DNA of 42,565 nt from Acidobacteriota bacterium (lineage in GTDB: Bacteria; Acidobacteriota; Terriglobia; Versatilivoradales; Versatilivoraceae), in NCBI GenBank assembly GCA_022616615.1, contig JAKEER010000549.1, positions 1 through 42,565 on the forward strand, given 5' to 3'. A model generated the notes under the pieces. That model ran no database searches. It worked only from the letters and a program-made list of their open reading frames with translations, and was not told the origin of the DNA. The position numbers were made by a program, and so were the translations under genes. Shown one piece after another: positions 35,335 to 42,565 of this stretch (position 1 is the stretch's first letter; every line of letters starts with the position of its first letter).

Positions 35335-38300
35335 TCACCGGCCGGCCCGCTGGCTCGTGGCATTCGGACTGAGGCTGATCTGTACTCTTGGCTGGTCGAG
35401 CACCCAGCGGCGGATGATCTGATAGCCGCGGTCGGCAGGCAGGTAGCGGCGTCCGCCCTGATGCCCGTCTTCCTTGCCCGTCTGGACGTTGAGTGGCTTC
35501 CTAAGCAGCTTGCTTTGTTCGATGCCAGGCAAGCTGATACGCTGCTGCAGAATCAAGTAGTTCTTCAGAAGCTTGGCTGAGGAAAAATGGCCTGTCGAAT
35601 CGGGGGGTTCCAGTTGCATCGAAGGAACGCGCCCGGGCACGCCGTGACAGCTCATGCAGGCCATCTCGTCAACTCGTTGCGGACGATTGAGTTCTGGCGC
35701 CACGTATTCGCTGAAATATTGAAAGCTAGCCAGAAACTCCGGGGAAAGTTTGGGGTCGCCGTTTCCTTCCTTCAGAGACGCAGCCAGCGGCTCAGCTTTC
35801 ACTGCCTCGCGCAGCCCGGCAAGCCAGCGTTCCGGCTCGGTACGCAAGACATTTTCTGCAGCCTGCCTGACGCGATCGTTTTTCTCAGACTTCAGCAGTT
35901 CGCGCATCGTTTCTACAACAGCCGGCTGGCGCCGCAATGCTGTCAGGCTGGCCAGACTCGCCGCCGCGTTGCGGCTGAGCGCCACAGCTTCGGGTGCGAG
36001 CACCTGCAGATAGACGGCGAGCGCACGATCCCGCGCGCCCGCGACCGCGCTGGGCAGGGCGGCTGAAGACTGGCGGCTGGCTCCTATTTCCGGCACCGGC
36101 TCTCCAAAGTCAAATACCCAGCCCACACTGGGCAGCCAGAAGTGAGCTTCAAGCGGATTTTTCACACCCGACGGTATCTTCGTTAACAGCGTCTCGGTAT
36201 GCAGATCTGGATTGGCCGCCAGCATCTTGCCCATCCGGTCGGCAATATACCAGTCGGCGTCAAGCTGTCCCATGGGCTGAACCGCCCGCGCGGCGGCCGC
36301 CCTGATTCCCGCCAGGCTCTGAGGATCCGGCTCCTTGACGTACTTGGGAACCAGGAAAGAATAGAGCAGCTCCTGCTGCTCCACGGTATTTGGGATGTTC
36401 CACCCAGCCCGGCTGAAGAGCTTGAGCACAGGTTGAGCCAGCGTTTGACGGCGATCATAATCCTGGGCGCCGCGCATGATCTGCTCCACCAGAGGCTGCA
36501 CCAGTTCCTGCGTTCCTGGCAGAGTCACCGCACTGGGGTCGGAGACAGCCGCTGCAGCCAGAGTCCGCAGCTCTTCCGGGCCGCTGGTAGAGTAGTCGAT
36601 CAGCCTGTTTTGCAGCGGAGAATAGGGGATGCCGGCAGAGCTCTCCAGTGTCAATCGGAGTTTCGCCAGGTCCTTCGCCGCCTCGGCTTGCTGGAAATAA
36701 CGGAAAGCGGCTTTGCCGAAAAGATCCGCGCTTCCGGGCGTAACGTAACCCATCTGCCCGGGCCCTCCATCGCCGCCGGTGGTGTTGAAGAAAGTACCTG
36801 CCACCGCCACCAGCCTGCGCGCCAACCGATCCTTCACGGAAGCAGCCAGCTTCGAATCATCAAGGCGAGACTCCAGCGACTTGAATAAGAGACTTAGCTC
36901 AGAATATTGATGCTCCTCGCTGGCATTTGCCTTGTGCCCGTTTGCAATGAACAGCGCATGGCTTTGGTATCGGAAGCAATTCTCCACCAGCGCATTGGAT
37001 TCCGGCGAGAGCAGCTTACGCGTCCAGGCCTGTTGAATAGGTTCGCGCAGCGGCGGGTTCCAAACCCACCACTGCCAGGCAGCTTTGGCTGCCCAAGCAC
37101 GCACGCCTGGATGCAAATCGTCGTTTAAGGCTCTCGCCAGAAGCTGCGCGAGAACACTCTTGTCGAAGCGCGGCTGGGTCATCACGCTGTCAGCGCGCAT
37201 TCCTAAGGCTTTCACAACACTTTCGCGGGTAAGATCGTCCCCGTTTTCAAACGCCCCAAACACCGCCGTAAATCCCACGTCATCCAGCAATGTCTGCTCC
37301 ATGGCCCAGGCTGCGGCCTCGCGCACCATCTTCACACGGTCGCCCAGCGCCTTGACCAGCGCCCCGGCTCCCTTCGCGTTGCGAATGCCCCCCAGGCCCA
37401 TGACGCCCCAGAAGCGCACCCAAGGACTGGAATCGTGAGCCGCTTGAATCATCAGATCAACGAAAGCGGGCTCGCCAGTTTGCGAAAGCATCCGAGCACG
37501 GCCAATCCGGACTCTCAGGCTGTGCTGGGGCTGCAGTTCAAAGTCTGACCTGGCGGGCTTCTCACTTGCCACCGGGTAGAGCCGCGACAAAGCATGCAGC
37601 GCGTACGCGGTGGTGACGAAGCCGGTTTGGGCCGTCTTGTTCCACCGTCCATACGGATCCTGCAAACGGAGCAAGGCGTTCACACCGCGGGCCACCGCCG
37701 GATCGTTGCTGTCGTATCCCAAAGCTTGTAAACCAATGAGTCCGAGGGCCGTGGGCGCAGGATCAAACTGGCCGTCGGTTTTCCAGCTTTTTCCGTCCTC
37801 CGACAGCTTACCCGGATCAAATCCCCAAGTTCCGTCGGCATTCTGCACGGCCCGCAGCCGAGTCTCATCTTTAACTAGTTGCTCTCGAATGCGACCCAAT
37901 AGTGTTTGGGCTGCTTCGGCATCCAGCAAGGTGTATGGCGGAAACTCGGCTGCCTTCGGGGCGGAGTCACCTGTGGCAGGCTTTCCTACCGCCGGAGCTG
38001 CCGGCTCGGAGGCTGGCACCGGAGGTGGTGCTGGCAGTGTCTGCTGCGCTTCACGGGCTTTGCGGTTTTGCGCAAGGTAATCTTTTGGGAAAAACCGCTG
38101 GAAGAACTCGATGCGATGAGCCAGGTCGTCCGTGTATTTCGGCTGCACCGCGAGCATTTTTTCGGCTTTCTCTTCCAGCGCTGCGAAGTAGCGCGGATGG
38201 CCCGTACGGTCCCAAGCCGTGCGGAGGATCTCACCGGCGTAGTTGTAAACTACCGACTGGCCCACGTTCGAACCCGGGCCGGCGGCGTTGATGCCGCTGG

Positions 38301-39861
38301 GGTCGGCGGTCTGAAGCACGTGGTTGGCGGCGCGAATCGCCTGCATGGAGTGCAGCTTTCGTGCCGGCCAGACGCGCTCTGCCGTACAGACGTTGTGCCC
38401 GGCAACGCGCGTCCCTGCGGGGCCATCACCCACGTCGAGCGGCGCCAGGCTGGTGTTGTTGGCAGCATCCTTCAGGTAGTTCGTCGGCCGCATGGACTCA
38501 TACATGATGTTGATGAGCCGCCGCAGGCTCTGAAGGTTCTCGGGTTTGTAGCCATTCTCAACCGGGACAGCCGCCCCCCAAACGCCCGACTGAGTGTGGC
38601 AGCTCATGCAATGGGTGCCCATGAGGTTGCCGGTATCACGAATGCGACGTTCGACACTCGCGCCGCGCGGACGGTTGGCCAGCCACGCGTCGACCTGTCC
38701 TAGGTGATCGTAGAGCGCCTGGCGAACGGCCATCCGTGGATCGTCGTAAGGAGCCGGCGGGAGAACCCGTAATTCGATCTCATAGCCCGGCGCATTGGCT
38801 TCCGCGCGCAGGAAGTAAATTTGTCCTGGCTTCAACAGGCGGTTGATTTCTGTTCGGTGGCCTTCGTTCTGCTGATGGACCCGCTCGTTTTCATTGCGCC
38901 CTTCCGTGTACTCCACCAGCGGGAGAAGTACTCCAGCAAGCCCTGCCTGTGACAAGAGCTGCTGCGCAGAAGCCTTGCCTTTCGCATCTAGCGCATAAAA
39001 ACGCAACCGTGCTGCCAGAGTTTGGTCGGGGATCGCCAGGCTGCAGGTGAGCAGGCGCGGGTCCTGGCCTTCGTAAGTGAACCGGAACCAATCATCGCCT
39101 GAGTTTCCCACGTTGCCGTTATCAAAGTACTCAATGTCATCGGCGCCCGCGGTGATCAGCAGTCGCTGGATACCTTGACCGACAGGCACCGTCAGTGGCT
39201 GGGCCATTTCCGGAGTGTCATTCGGTTCGGTTTCCACCTCCAGAGCCGGCGTGGAAGCAGTTTCGCCCAGCGTGAACGGCTGAATCGAGACGGAGACGGC
39301 CGCCGTGCGGGTTTGGGGCCAAGCCGTTTTTCGAGGAAAGACGACCATAGCTGGGGCACTCCCAGTTTCGCGCCAGCGAGGGGCTTCGAACGGGGTCGGC
39401 CCATCGAGGATGGGAGTCACTTCGAGTTGATACTCGCCGGTCACCGGAGCACGGTAGACGATATGAACATCTGGGTCGAGCGCGTGCAGCGTTTTTTGCC
39501 AATTGGCCGTCGGAGAAGCGTCAATCTCGAGGGGGGCGGAAGCACGAGACTTGATAGCGACTGGGCTCGGCGGCTGGCTTCCGGGCTGCAGGACAGACCA
39601 ACGGATGCCAACGCGGGCGTGCGGCGGGAGCGCCGAGGGTTTTGGAATCCCTGCAGTAATTTCAACTCTCTGCCCTTCGGCCAGCGACAGCGTCCTGCGC
39701 CAGGACTTCGGTAGCAAAACAGTCGCTTCCACAGAGCCCTCTGACGCCGTCTGAGGCGGGCCCGGTTTCAAACCATCGCCGCGCGAAGGCAAAAGCAGCA
39801 ACAGCAACAAACCACAGGGCAGGCCGCGAAGGCTGAGTCGCATTTTAGAATACACGCTCAC
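35335..39861 (-). CDS. Very large secreted two-haem protein with PPC-like, toroid and HEAT regions
   Basis: A 1508-residue protein from GTG at 39861 (GGAG eight bases upstream; an ATG at 39843 is the alternative), with a signal peptide. Regions in order: beta-rich N-terminus; PPC-like stretch (ETEPNDTP, then DDWFRFTYEG); a cytochrome-c haem site CMSCH at about 418-422; an Ala/Pro linker; alpha/alpha-toroid repeats like prenyltransferase or alpha-macroglobulin folds (VQNADGTWGFDPG, LLRLQDPYGRWNK); HEAT-like helices; and a second haem site CMSCH at about 1402-1406. Each haem motif is CxxCH. It is probably a periplasmic electron-transfer or polymer-degradation protein; the substrate is unknown. 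Confidence 0.75.
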   Translation of the reverse strand: MSVYSKMRLSLRGLPCGLLLLLLLPSRGDGLKPGPPQTASEGSVEATVLLPKSWRRTLSLAEGQRVEITAGIPKPSALPPHARVGIRWSVLQPGSQPPSPVAIKSRASAPLEIDASPTANWQKTLHALDPDVHIVYRAPVTGEYQLEVTPILDGPTPFEAPRWRETGSAPAMVVFPRKTAWPQTRTAAVSVSIQPFTLGETASTPALEVETEPNDTPEMAQPLTVPVGQGIQRLLITAGADDIEYFDNGNVGNSGDDWFRFTYEGQDPRLLTCSLAIPDQTLAARLRFYALDAKGKASAQQLLSQAGLAGVLLPLVEYTEGRNENERVHQQNEGHRTEINRLLKPGQIYFLRAEANAPGYEIELRVLPPAPYDDPRMAVRQALYDHLGQVDAWLANRPRGASVERRIRDTGNLMGTHCMSCHTQSGVWGAAVPVENGYKPENLQSLRRLINIMYESMRPTNYLKDAANNTSLAPLDVGDGPAGTRVAGHNVCTAERVWPARKLHSMQAIRAANHVLQTADPSGINAAGPGSNVGQSVVYNYAGEILRTAWDRTGHPRYFAALEEKAEKMLAVQPKYTDDLAHRIEFFQRFFPKDYLAQNRKAREAQQTLPAPPPVPASEPAAPAVGKPATGDSAPKAAEFPPYTLLDAEAAQTLLGRIREQLVKDETRLRAVQNADGTWGFDPGKLSEDGKSWKTDGQFDPAPTALGLIGLQALGYDSNDPAVARGVNALLRLQDPYGRWNKTAQTGFVTTAYALHALSRLYPVASEKPARSDFELQPQHSLRVRIGRARMLSQTGEPAFVDLMIQAAHDSSPWVRFWGVMGLGGIRNAKGAGALVKALGDRVKMVREAAAWAMEQTLLDDVGFTAVFGAFENGDDLTRESVVKALGMRADSVMTQPRFDKSVLAQLLARALNDDLHPGVRAWAAKAAWQWWVWNPPLREPIQQAWTRKLLSPESNALVENCFRYQSHALFIANGHKANASEEHQYSELSLLFKSLESRLDDSKLAASVKDRLARRLVAVAGTFFNTTGGDGGPGQMGYVTPGSADLFGKAAFRYFQQAEAAKDLAKLRLTLESSAGIPYSPLQNRLIDYSTSGPEELRTLAAAAVSDPSAVTLPGTQELVQPLVEQIMRGAQDYDRRQTLAQPVLKLFSRAGWNIPNTVEQQELLYSFLVPKYVKEPDPQSLAGIRAAAARAVQPMGQLDADWYIADRMGKMLAANPDLHTETLLTKIPSGVKNPLEAHFWLPSVGWVFDFGEPVPEIGASRQSSAALPSAVAGARDRALAVYLQVLAPEAVALSRNAAASLASLTALRRQPAVVETMRELLKSEKNDRVRQAAENVLRTEPERWLAGLREAVKAEPLAASLKEGNGDPKLSPEFLASFQYFSEYVAPELNRPQRVDEMACMSCHGVPGRVPSMQLEPPDSTGHFSSAKLLKNYLILQQRISLPGIEQSKLLRKPLNVQTGKEDGHQGGRRYLPADRGYQIIRRWVLDQPRVQISLSPNATSQRAGR

Positions 39862-39938
39862 CGCTTGAACTCCTTCTCCAAAAAGGTTAGCCGCCAGCGA
39901 CGACGGCACCGGGACCGGAACTGGGGCATGCCGGTCAC

Positions 39939-40808
39939 TTATACGTCGCAGATTCGAAACGCCTGCGCCAGCGAGGTCATCGGGTCGCGCTTGGGAATGA
40001 ACTCCTGGGCCAGGTAGCCGCGAAAGCCCTTTTCGATAATGGCTTTGCAGATGGTGGTGTAATTCAGCTCCTGCGTTTCATCAATCTCGTTGCGCCCCGG
40101 AACGCCACCCGTGTGGAAGTGCGCAAGGTATTCGAAGTTGTCACTGATGGTGCGGATGACATCGCCTTCCATGATCTGCATGTGGTAAATGTCATACAGC
40201 AGCTTGAAGCGCGGCGAGCCCACTTGCTTGACTAGCTTGACGCCCCATTCCGTGTGGTCGCACATGTAGTCTTTGTGGTTCACCTTGCTGTTCAGCAATT
40301 CCATGCAAACGTTGACGCCTTTCTTCTCTGCGAGGCCCACGATGCGCTTCAAGCCAATGACACAGTTTTCCAGCCCTTCGTCATCAGACATGCCGTTGCG
40401 GTTGCCGGAAAAACAGATGACATTCGGGATGCCGGCATCGGCTGCCAGTTCGATATGTTTGGTCAGGTTTGCCACGCGGCTGTCGTGGTTTTCTTTTCGA
40501 TTGAAGCCAACATGGATCTGATCGGCGCCGGATCCCATAGCACAGGTAAGCCCATACTTCTTGACCACCGGCCATTCTTCCGGCGTCAGGAGCTCAACCG
40601 ACTTGATCCCGATGCGGGCCGACTCCCGCGCCAGTTCCCCGACTGTCATATCTTTGTAGCACCACTTGCATACCGACTGGTTCAGGTTGCCTTTGGTTTT
40701 ATAGGGACCCTCGGCTTGCAGCTCCTGCGAAACCACACCACACCCCGCCATACCGGCCACCACAGTTTTCAATGCCGATCGTCGACTCATTCGATTGTCT
40801 TGTTGCAT
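39939..40808 (-). CDS. Tat-exported TIM-barrel sugar isomerase-like protein (hydroxypyruvate isomerase/xylose isomerase-like)
   Basis: A 289-residue protein from the ATG at 40808, with GAGGAGAGG four bases upstream. A twin-arginine signal (NRMSRRSALKTVVAGMAG) directs folded export. The barrel keeps metal/acid-base residues of the hydroxypyruvate-isomerase family: VCMELLNSK (Glu), LLYDIYHMQIMEGD (Asp, His), AHFHTGGVPGRNE (His) and LAQEFIP (Glu). The complete set suggests an active isomerase or epimerase of a carbohydrate. Export is unusual for cytosolic Hyi but common in environmental relatives. It lies upstream of the large haem protein, on the same strand. Confidence 0.85.
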   Translation of the reverse strand: MQQDNRMSRRSALKTVVAGMAGCGVVSQELQAEGPYKTKGNLNQSVCKWCYKDMTVGELARESARIGIKSVELLTPEEWPVVKKYGLTCAMGSGADQIHVGFNRKENHDSRVANLTKHIELAADAGIPNVICFSGNRNGMSDDEGLENCVIGLKRIVGLAEKKGVNVCMELLNSKVNHKDYMCDHTEWGVKLVKQVGSPRFKLLYDIYHMQIMEGDVIRTISDNFEYLAHFHTGGVPGRNEIDETQELNYTTICKAIIEKGFRGYLAQEFIPKRDPMTSLAQAFRICDV

Positions 40809-41067
40809 AACGCCTCTCCTCGAAGCTACCACTGGCGCCCCATATCTTTCCGAGCTCCGATGCTCTTGCTTGTAGCGTGTCCAGTTTAGGCAAGTGCAGT
40901 GTATTAAGGCAAAAACTATATCACCGCCGGGAGAATCGGAAAACAGTTTCGGCAAGATAGATCTCAGGCGGTCGCGGTTGACTGCAACGAGATCATCAAA
41001 CAAGCCTTCAAGTTCATGCCCAGACGAATGGCCACCCCCTCACTTCCTTTAAGGGAAGAAGGTCCTT

Positions 41068-41150
41068 ATTCGTGTTCATTCGTGTTCATTCGCGGTTAAA
41101 GAACGTTGGACAGGTCAAAAACCGCGAATGAACGCCAATAGACGCGAATG
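41068..41150. repeat. Inverted TTCATTCGCGGTT repeat
   Basis: CGTGTTCATTCGCGGTT (41081-41097) and AACCGCGAATGAACG (41120-41134) form an inverted pair; the 14 bases nearest the 22-base centre match perfectly. The outer parts (ATTCGTGTTCATT and CAATAGACGCGAATG) also match loosely. A GTTGGACAG spacer lies between. It sits just past the stop of the truncated imuB-like gene. Confidence 0.7.
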
Positions 41151-41219
41151 ACTTCATGGTTGTCAAAAATGGAGGCACCTCAGGGGCAAGATAGACAAGC
41201 AACTCATTTGAGAATGTTA

Positions 41220-42128
41220 CTACTCCTTGCGCTTCTGGCCAGAGCGATCAAGCTGAACCGCCGATCGCTGGGGTTCCAACTCCAATGTCAACGCAATGGC
41301 GCCCGCTGCCAGTCCGCGGGCGGCCAGTCTGGCGCACAAGGGTTGTAGCAAGCGTGCCAGCGTAAACGTAAGCGGTTCCAGCAGCTCGATGGGGAACTCC
41401 AGCTCCAGCGATTCTTCAAACTTCAACTCCGGTTCCATAGGAATCAGCGGTCGCTGGCTGGCGCCGCGTGCCAGGGTTTGCAAGCGTTTGCCTTCCTGCC
41501 CCAGGCGCGCGATGAGTCCCACCTCAGGCAAAGCCGCAAGTGCCTGCAGTGTGTGGATTCCCCAAGAGCAAAAGGTTTCCTGAAGCTCTAGGGAGAGGCC
41601 AAGAATGCTGATGGGAAGCGGCCCCAAACATTCCAACTCAAAGCCCGCCGGGATGATGGTGATGCCAGAAAAACCACGCGCAGCTAAAGCCGCGGCTTCC
41701 GGATTGGTTGCAATCCCGGCGTTCAGTTCAAAACCTAATTCGCTGCCAAGTTGCTGGAGAGCCTGTCCAATGCTCTGCGCATCACCATGCAACCGTTCCA
41801 AGCCATCGATGTCGAGAATGACGCTGCCATCGTTCTCAGCCGCGTCTTCCACGCGCGGTGAAAAAGCAAAGGCACAATCCAGCAAAGCCTGGCGCGCTTC
41901 CGCTTCCTGCGTGCGGTTGCGCCGGCAGAGTTTGGCGCCAAACAGTTCAGCCTCAGCATTGGTCATGCCAAGGCGCATTCCTTTCTCGCGCGCTTGGAGA
42001 TTCAACGCGACTACTTTCTGCAAAGGAGGAGAGCCGTCCACGATGGCAACAGGCTGCTGGCGTAATTCATCTTCAAGCCGGACGGCGGCCTGAACAGAAA
42101 AGTCAGGGGCATGGAGGCAGGCAAACAT
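41220..42128 (-). CDS. ImuB-like Y-family DNA polymerase homologue, C-terminally truncated
   Basis: A 302-residue protein starting MFACLHAPDFSVQAAVRLED, the usual ImuB-type start (MFACLYVPDFPVQA). QQPVAIVDG and the later DIDGLERLHGD stretch fit the inactive Y-family palm and fingers region. ImuB proteins are about 480-520 residues; here the reading frame ends QLDRSGQKRKE and stop, with no continuing homology in other frames. The missing C-terminus carries the beta-clamp and DnaE2 contacts. No imuA, dnaE2 or LexA box is visible. It may be a short form or a remnant. Confidence 0.7.
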   Translation of the reverse strand: MFACLHAPDFSVQAAVRLEDELRQQPVAIVDGSPPLQKVVALNLQAREKGMRLGMTNAEAELFGAKLCRRNRTQEAEARQALLDCAFAFSPRVEDAAENDGSVILDIDGLERLHGDAQSIGQALQQLGSELGFELNAGIATNPEAAALAARGFSGITIIPAGFELECLGPLPISILGLSLELQETFCSWGIHTLQALAALPEVGLIARLGQEGKRLQTLARGASQRPLIPMEPELKFEESLELEFPIELLEPLTFTLARLLQPLCARLAARGLAAGAIALTLELEPQRSAVQLDRSGQKRKE

Positions 42129-42565
42129 ATGGGTTGGCTGTCTTTCCCGCGAAAGCGGGAATCCAGTTCAAATAGACCGTTTTTTCGAAAAACATTTGTT
42201 ATGGGTCATTGGTCACTTTTAATTGCCGCATTGAACTTGTTCTCTCAAATAGCCAATCGAAAATAGCCAATGACCAATAACCAAATAGTTTTGCTGGCGG
42301 TTCGTTTATGACATGGGATGAATGCCCAAACGCATTAGGGGCCAACTGTCAGAACCTCCCGAACGCTTTTCAACGTATGTCACCTGAATGTCGACGACCA
42401 CATGGAGAGTCAGAATTAATTGATTCGATCCTATTTGCCGCATTTAAGCGGAGGGCTGGACGATGTCAAGGGCCGCGTCTGGTGCGGCTTGTCTTGCCCT
42501 TGACATCGTCCAGACCAGAGCGACAATCGGCTGGATCGAATGAGACTCGTGAGTATGTAACTATC
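42129..42565. other. Repeat-rich gene-free end of the window
   Basis: A hairpin TTCCCGC-GAAA-GCGGGAA (42144-42161) lies 16 bases before the imuB-like start. GGTCATTGG (42204-42212) and CCAATGACC (42267-42275) form a looser pair. The nested palindrome at 42423-42541 lies at the edge. No open reading frame of any quality is seen. Confidence 0.5.
42423..42541. repeat. Nested perfect palindrome at the window edge
   Basis: The outer arms ATTCGATCC (42423-42431) and GGATCGAAT (42533-42541) are perfect. The inner arms CTGGACGATGTCAAGGGC (42456-42473) and GCCCTTGACATCGTCCAG (42496-42513) are an 18-bp perfect pair. A small GCCGC/GCGGC stem lies at the centre (42472-42476, 42484-42488). It could be the end of a mobile element cut by the window edge. 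Confidence 0.7.

Overview
The window looks like a chromosomal segment of an Acidobacteriota-like bacterium, or of a related environmental lineage. I infer this from gene content: a DUF4388-J-domain-TPR protein, a SWIM zinc-finger SNF2 helicase, PPC-domain and DUF1501 proteins, a very large secreted two-haem protein, PEGA and CHAD proteins, and two Uma2 proteins. The phylum call is not proven. Gene density is moderate. The spaces between genes are unusually rich in short palindromic repeats, yet no transposase gene is visible.

Layout. 1-369: the C-terminal end of a protein made of 14-residue tandem repeats. 593-3744 (+): two overlapping membrane proteins of unknown role, then an OppB/OppC-type permease pair with no binding protein or ATPase. 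3733-5686 (-): an ABC-2 exporter ATPase and its membrane partner. 5828-9937 (-): a secreted M23 peptidase, an FmdB zinc ribbon, a secreted unknown, a CHAD protein and a coiled-coil unknown. 10269-12143 (-): thiC. 12563-16072 (+): a SNF2 helicase. 16383-21794: a decayed zone with two Uma2 genes, a gene with an in-frame stop, an O-antigen-ligase-like gene abutting a 5'-truncated OmpA gene, a DUF1501 remnant and a PPC protein cut short by a repeat. 22018-26662 (-): a secreted unknown, a nucleotidyltransferase with a small partner, and a TIGR03960/TIGR03936-type radical SAM protein. 26884-28536: vapB with a frameshifted vapC, and a sugar-nucleotide epimerase. 28828-32581: the J-domain protein, RNase P RNA (rnpB, - strand) and a MATE exporter. 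32770-42128 (-): an SMP-30 lactonase, a PEGA lipoprotein-like protein, a roughly 1500-residue secreted haem/toroid/HEAT protein, a Tat-exported sugar isomerase-like protein and a truncated ImuB-like Y-family polymerase.

The most striking signals are not genes. Two repeat families contain perfect hairpins whose stems differ in sequence from copy to copy but remain fully self-complementary, while the loop and nearby core stay similar. One family (R1) carries REP-like hairpins with a core of the type CAACCnCTGGC-loop-GCCnGTGGTTG at its ends. The other (R2) is framed by CCCCCTT/AAGGGGG palindromes and TGGGGGTTGTC. One half copy of R2 lies in frame inside the radical SAM gene, and another copy supplies the C-terminus and stop codon of the PPC gene. 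A third kind of hairpin repeat appears to be inserted in the P12 helix of the RNase P RNA, which makes that RNA about 500 nt long.

Several genes are broken or truncated: vapC, the 16831-17154 gene, ompA, the O-antigen ligase, DUF1501, the PPC gene and imuB. From the sequence alone I cannot tell true decay from assembly or sequencing error.
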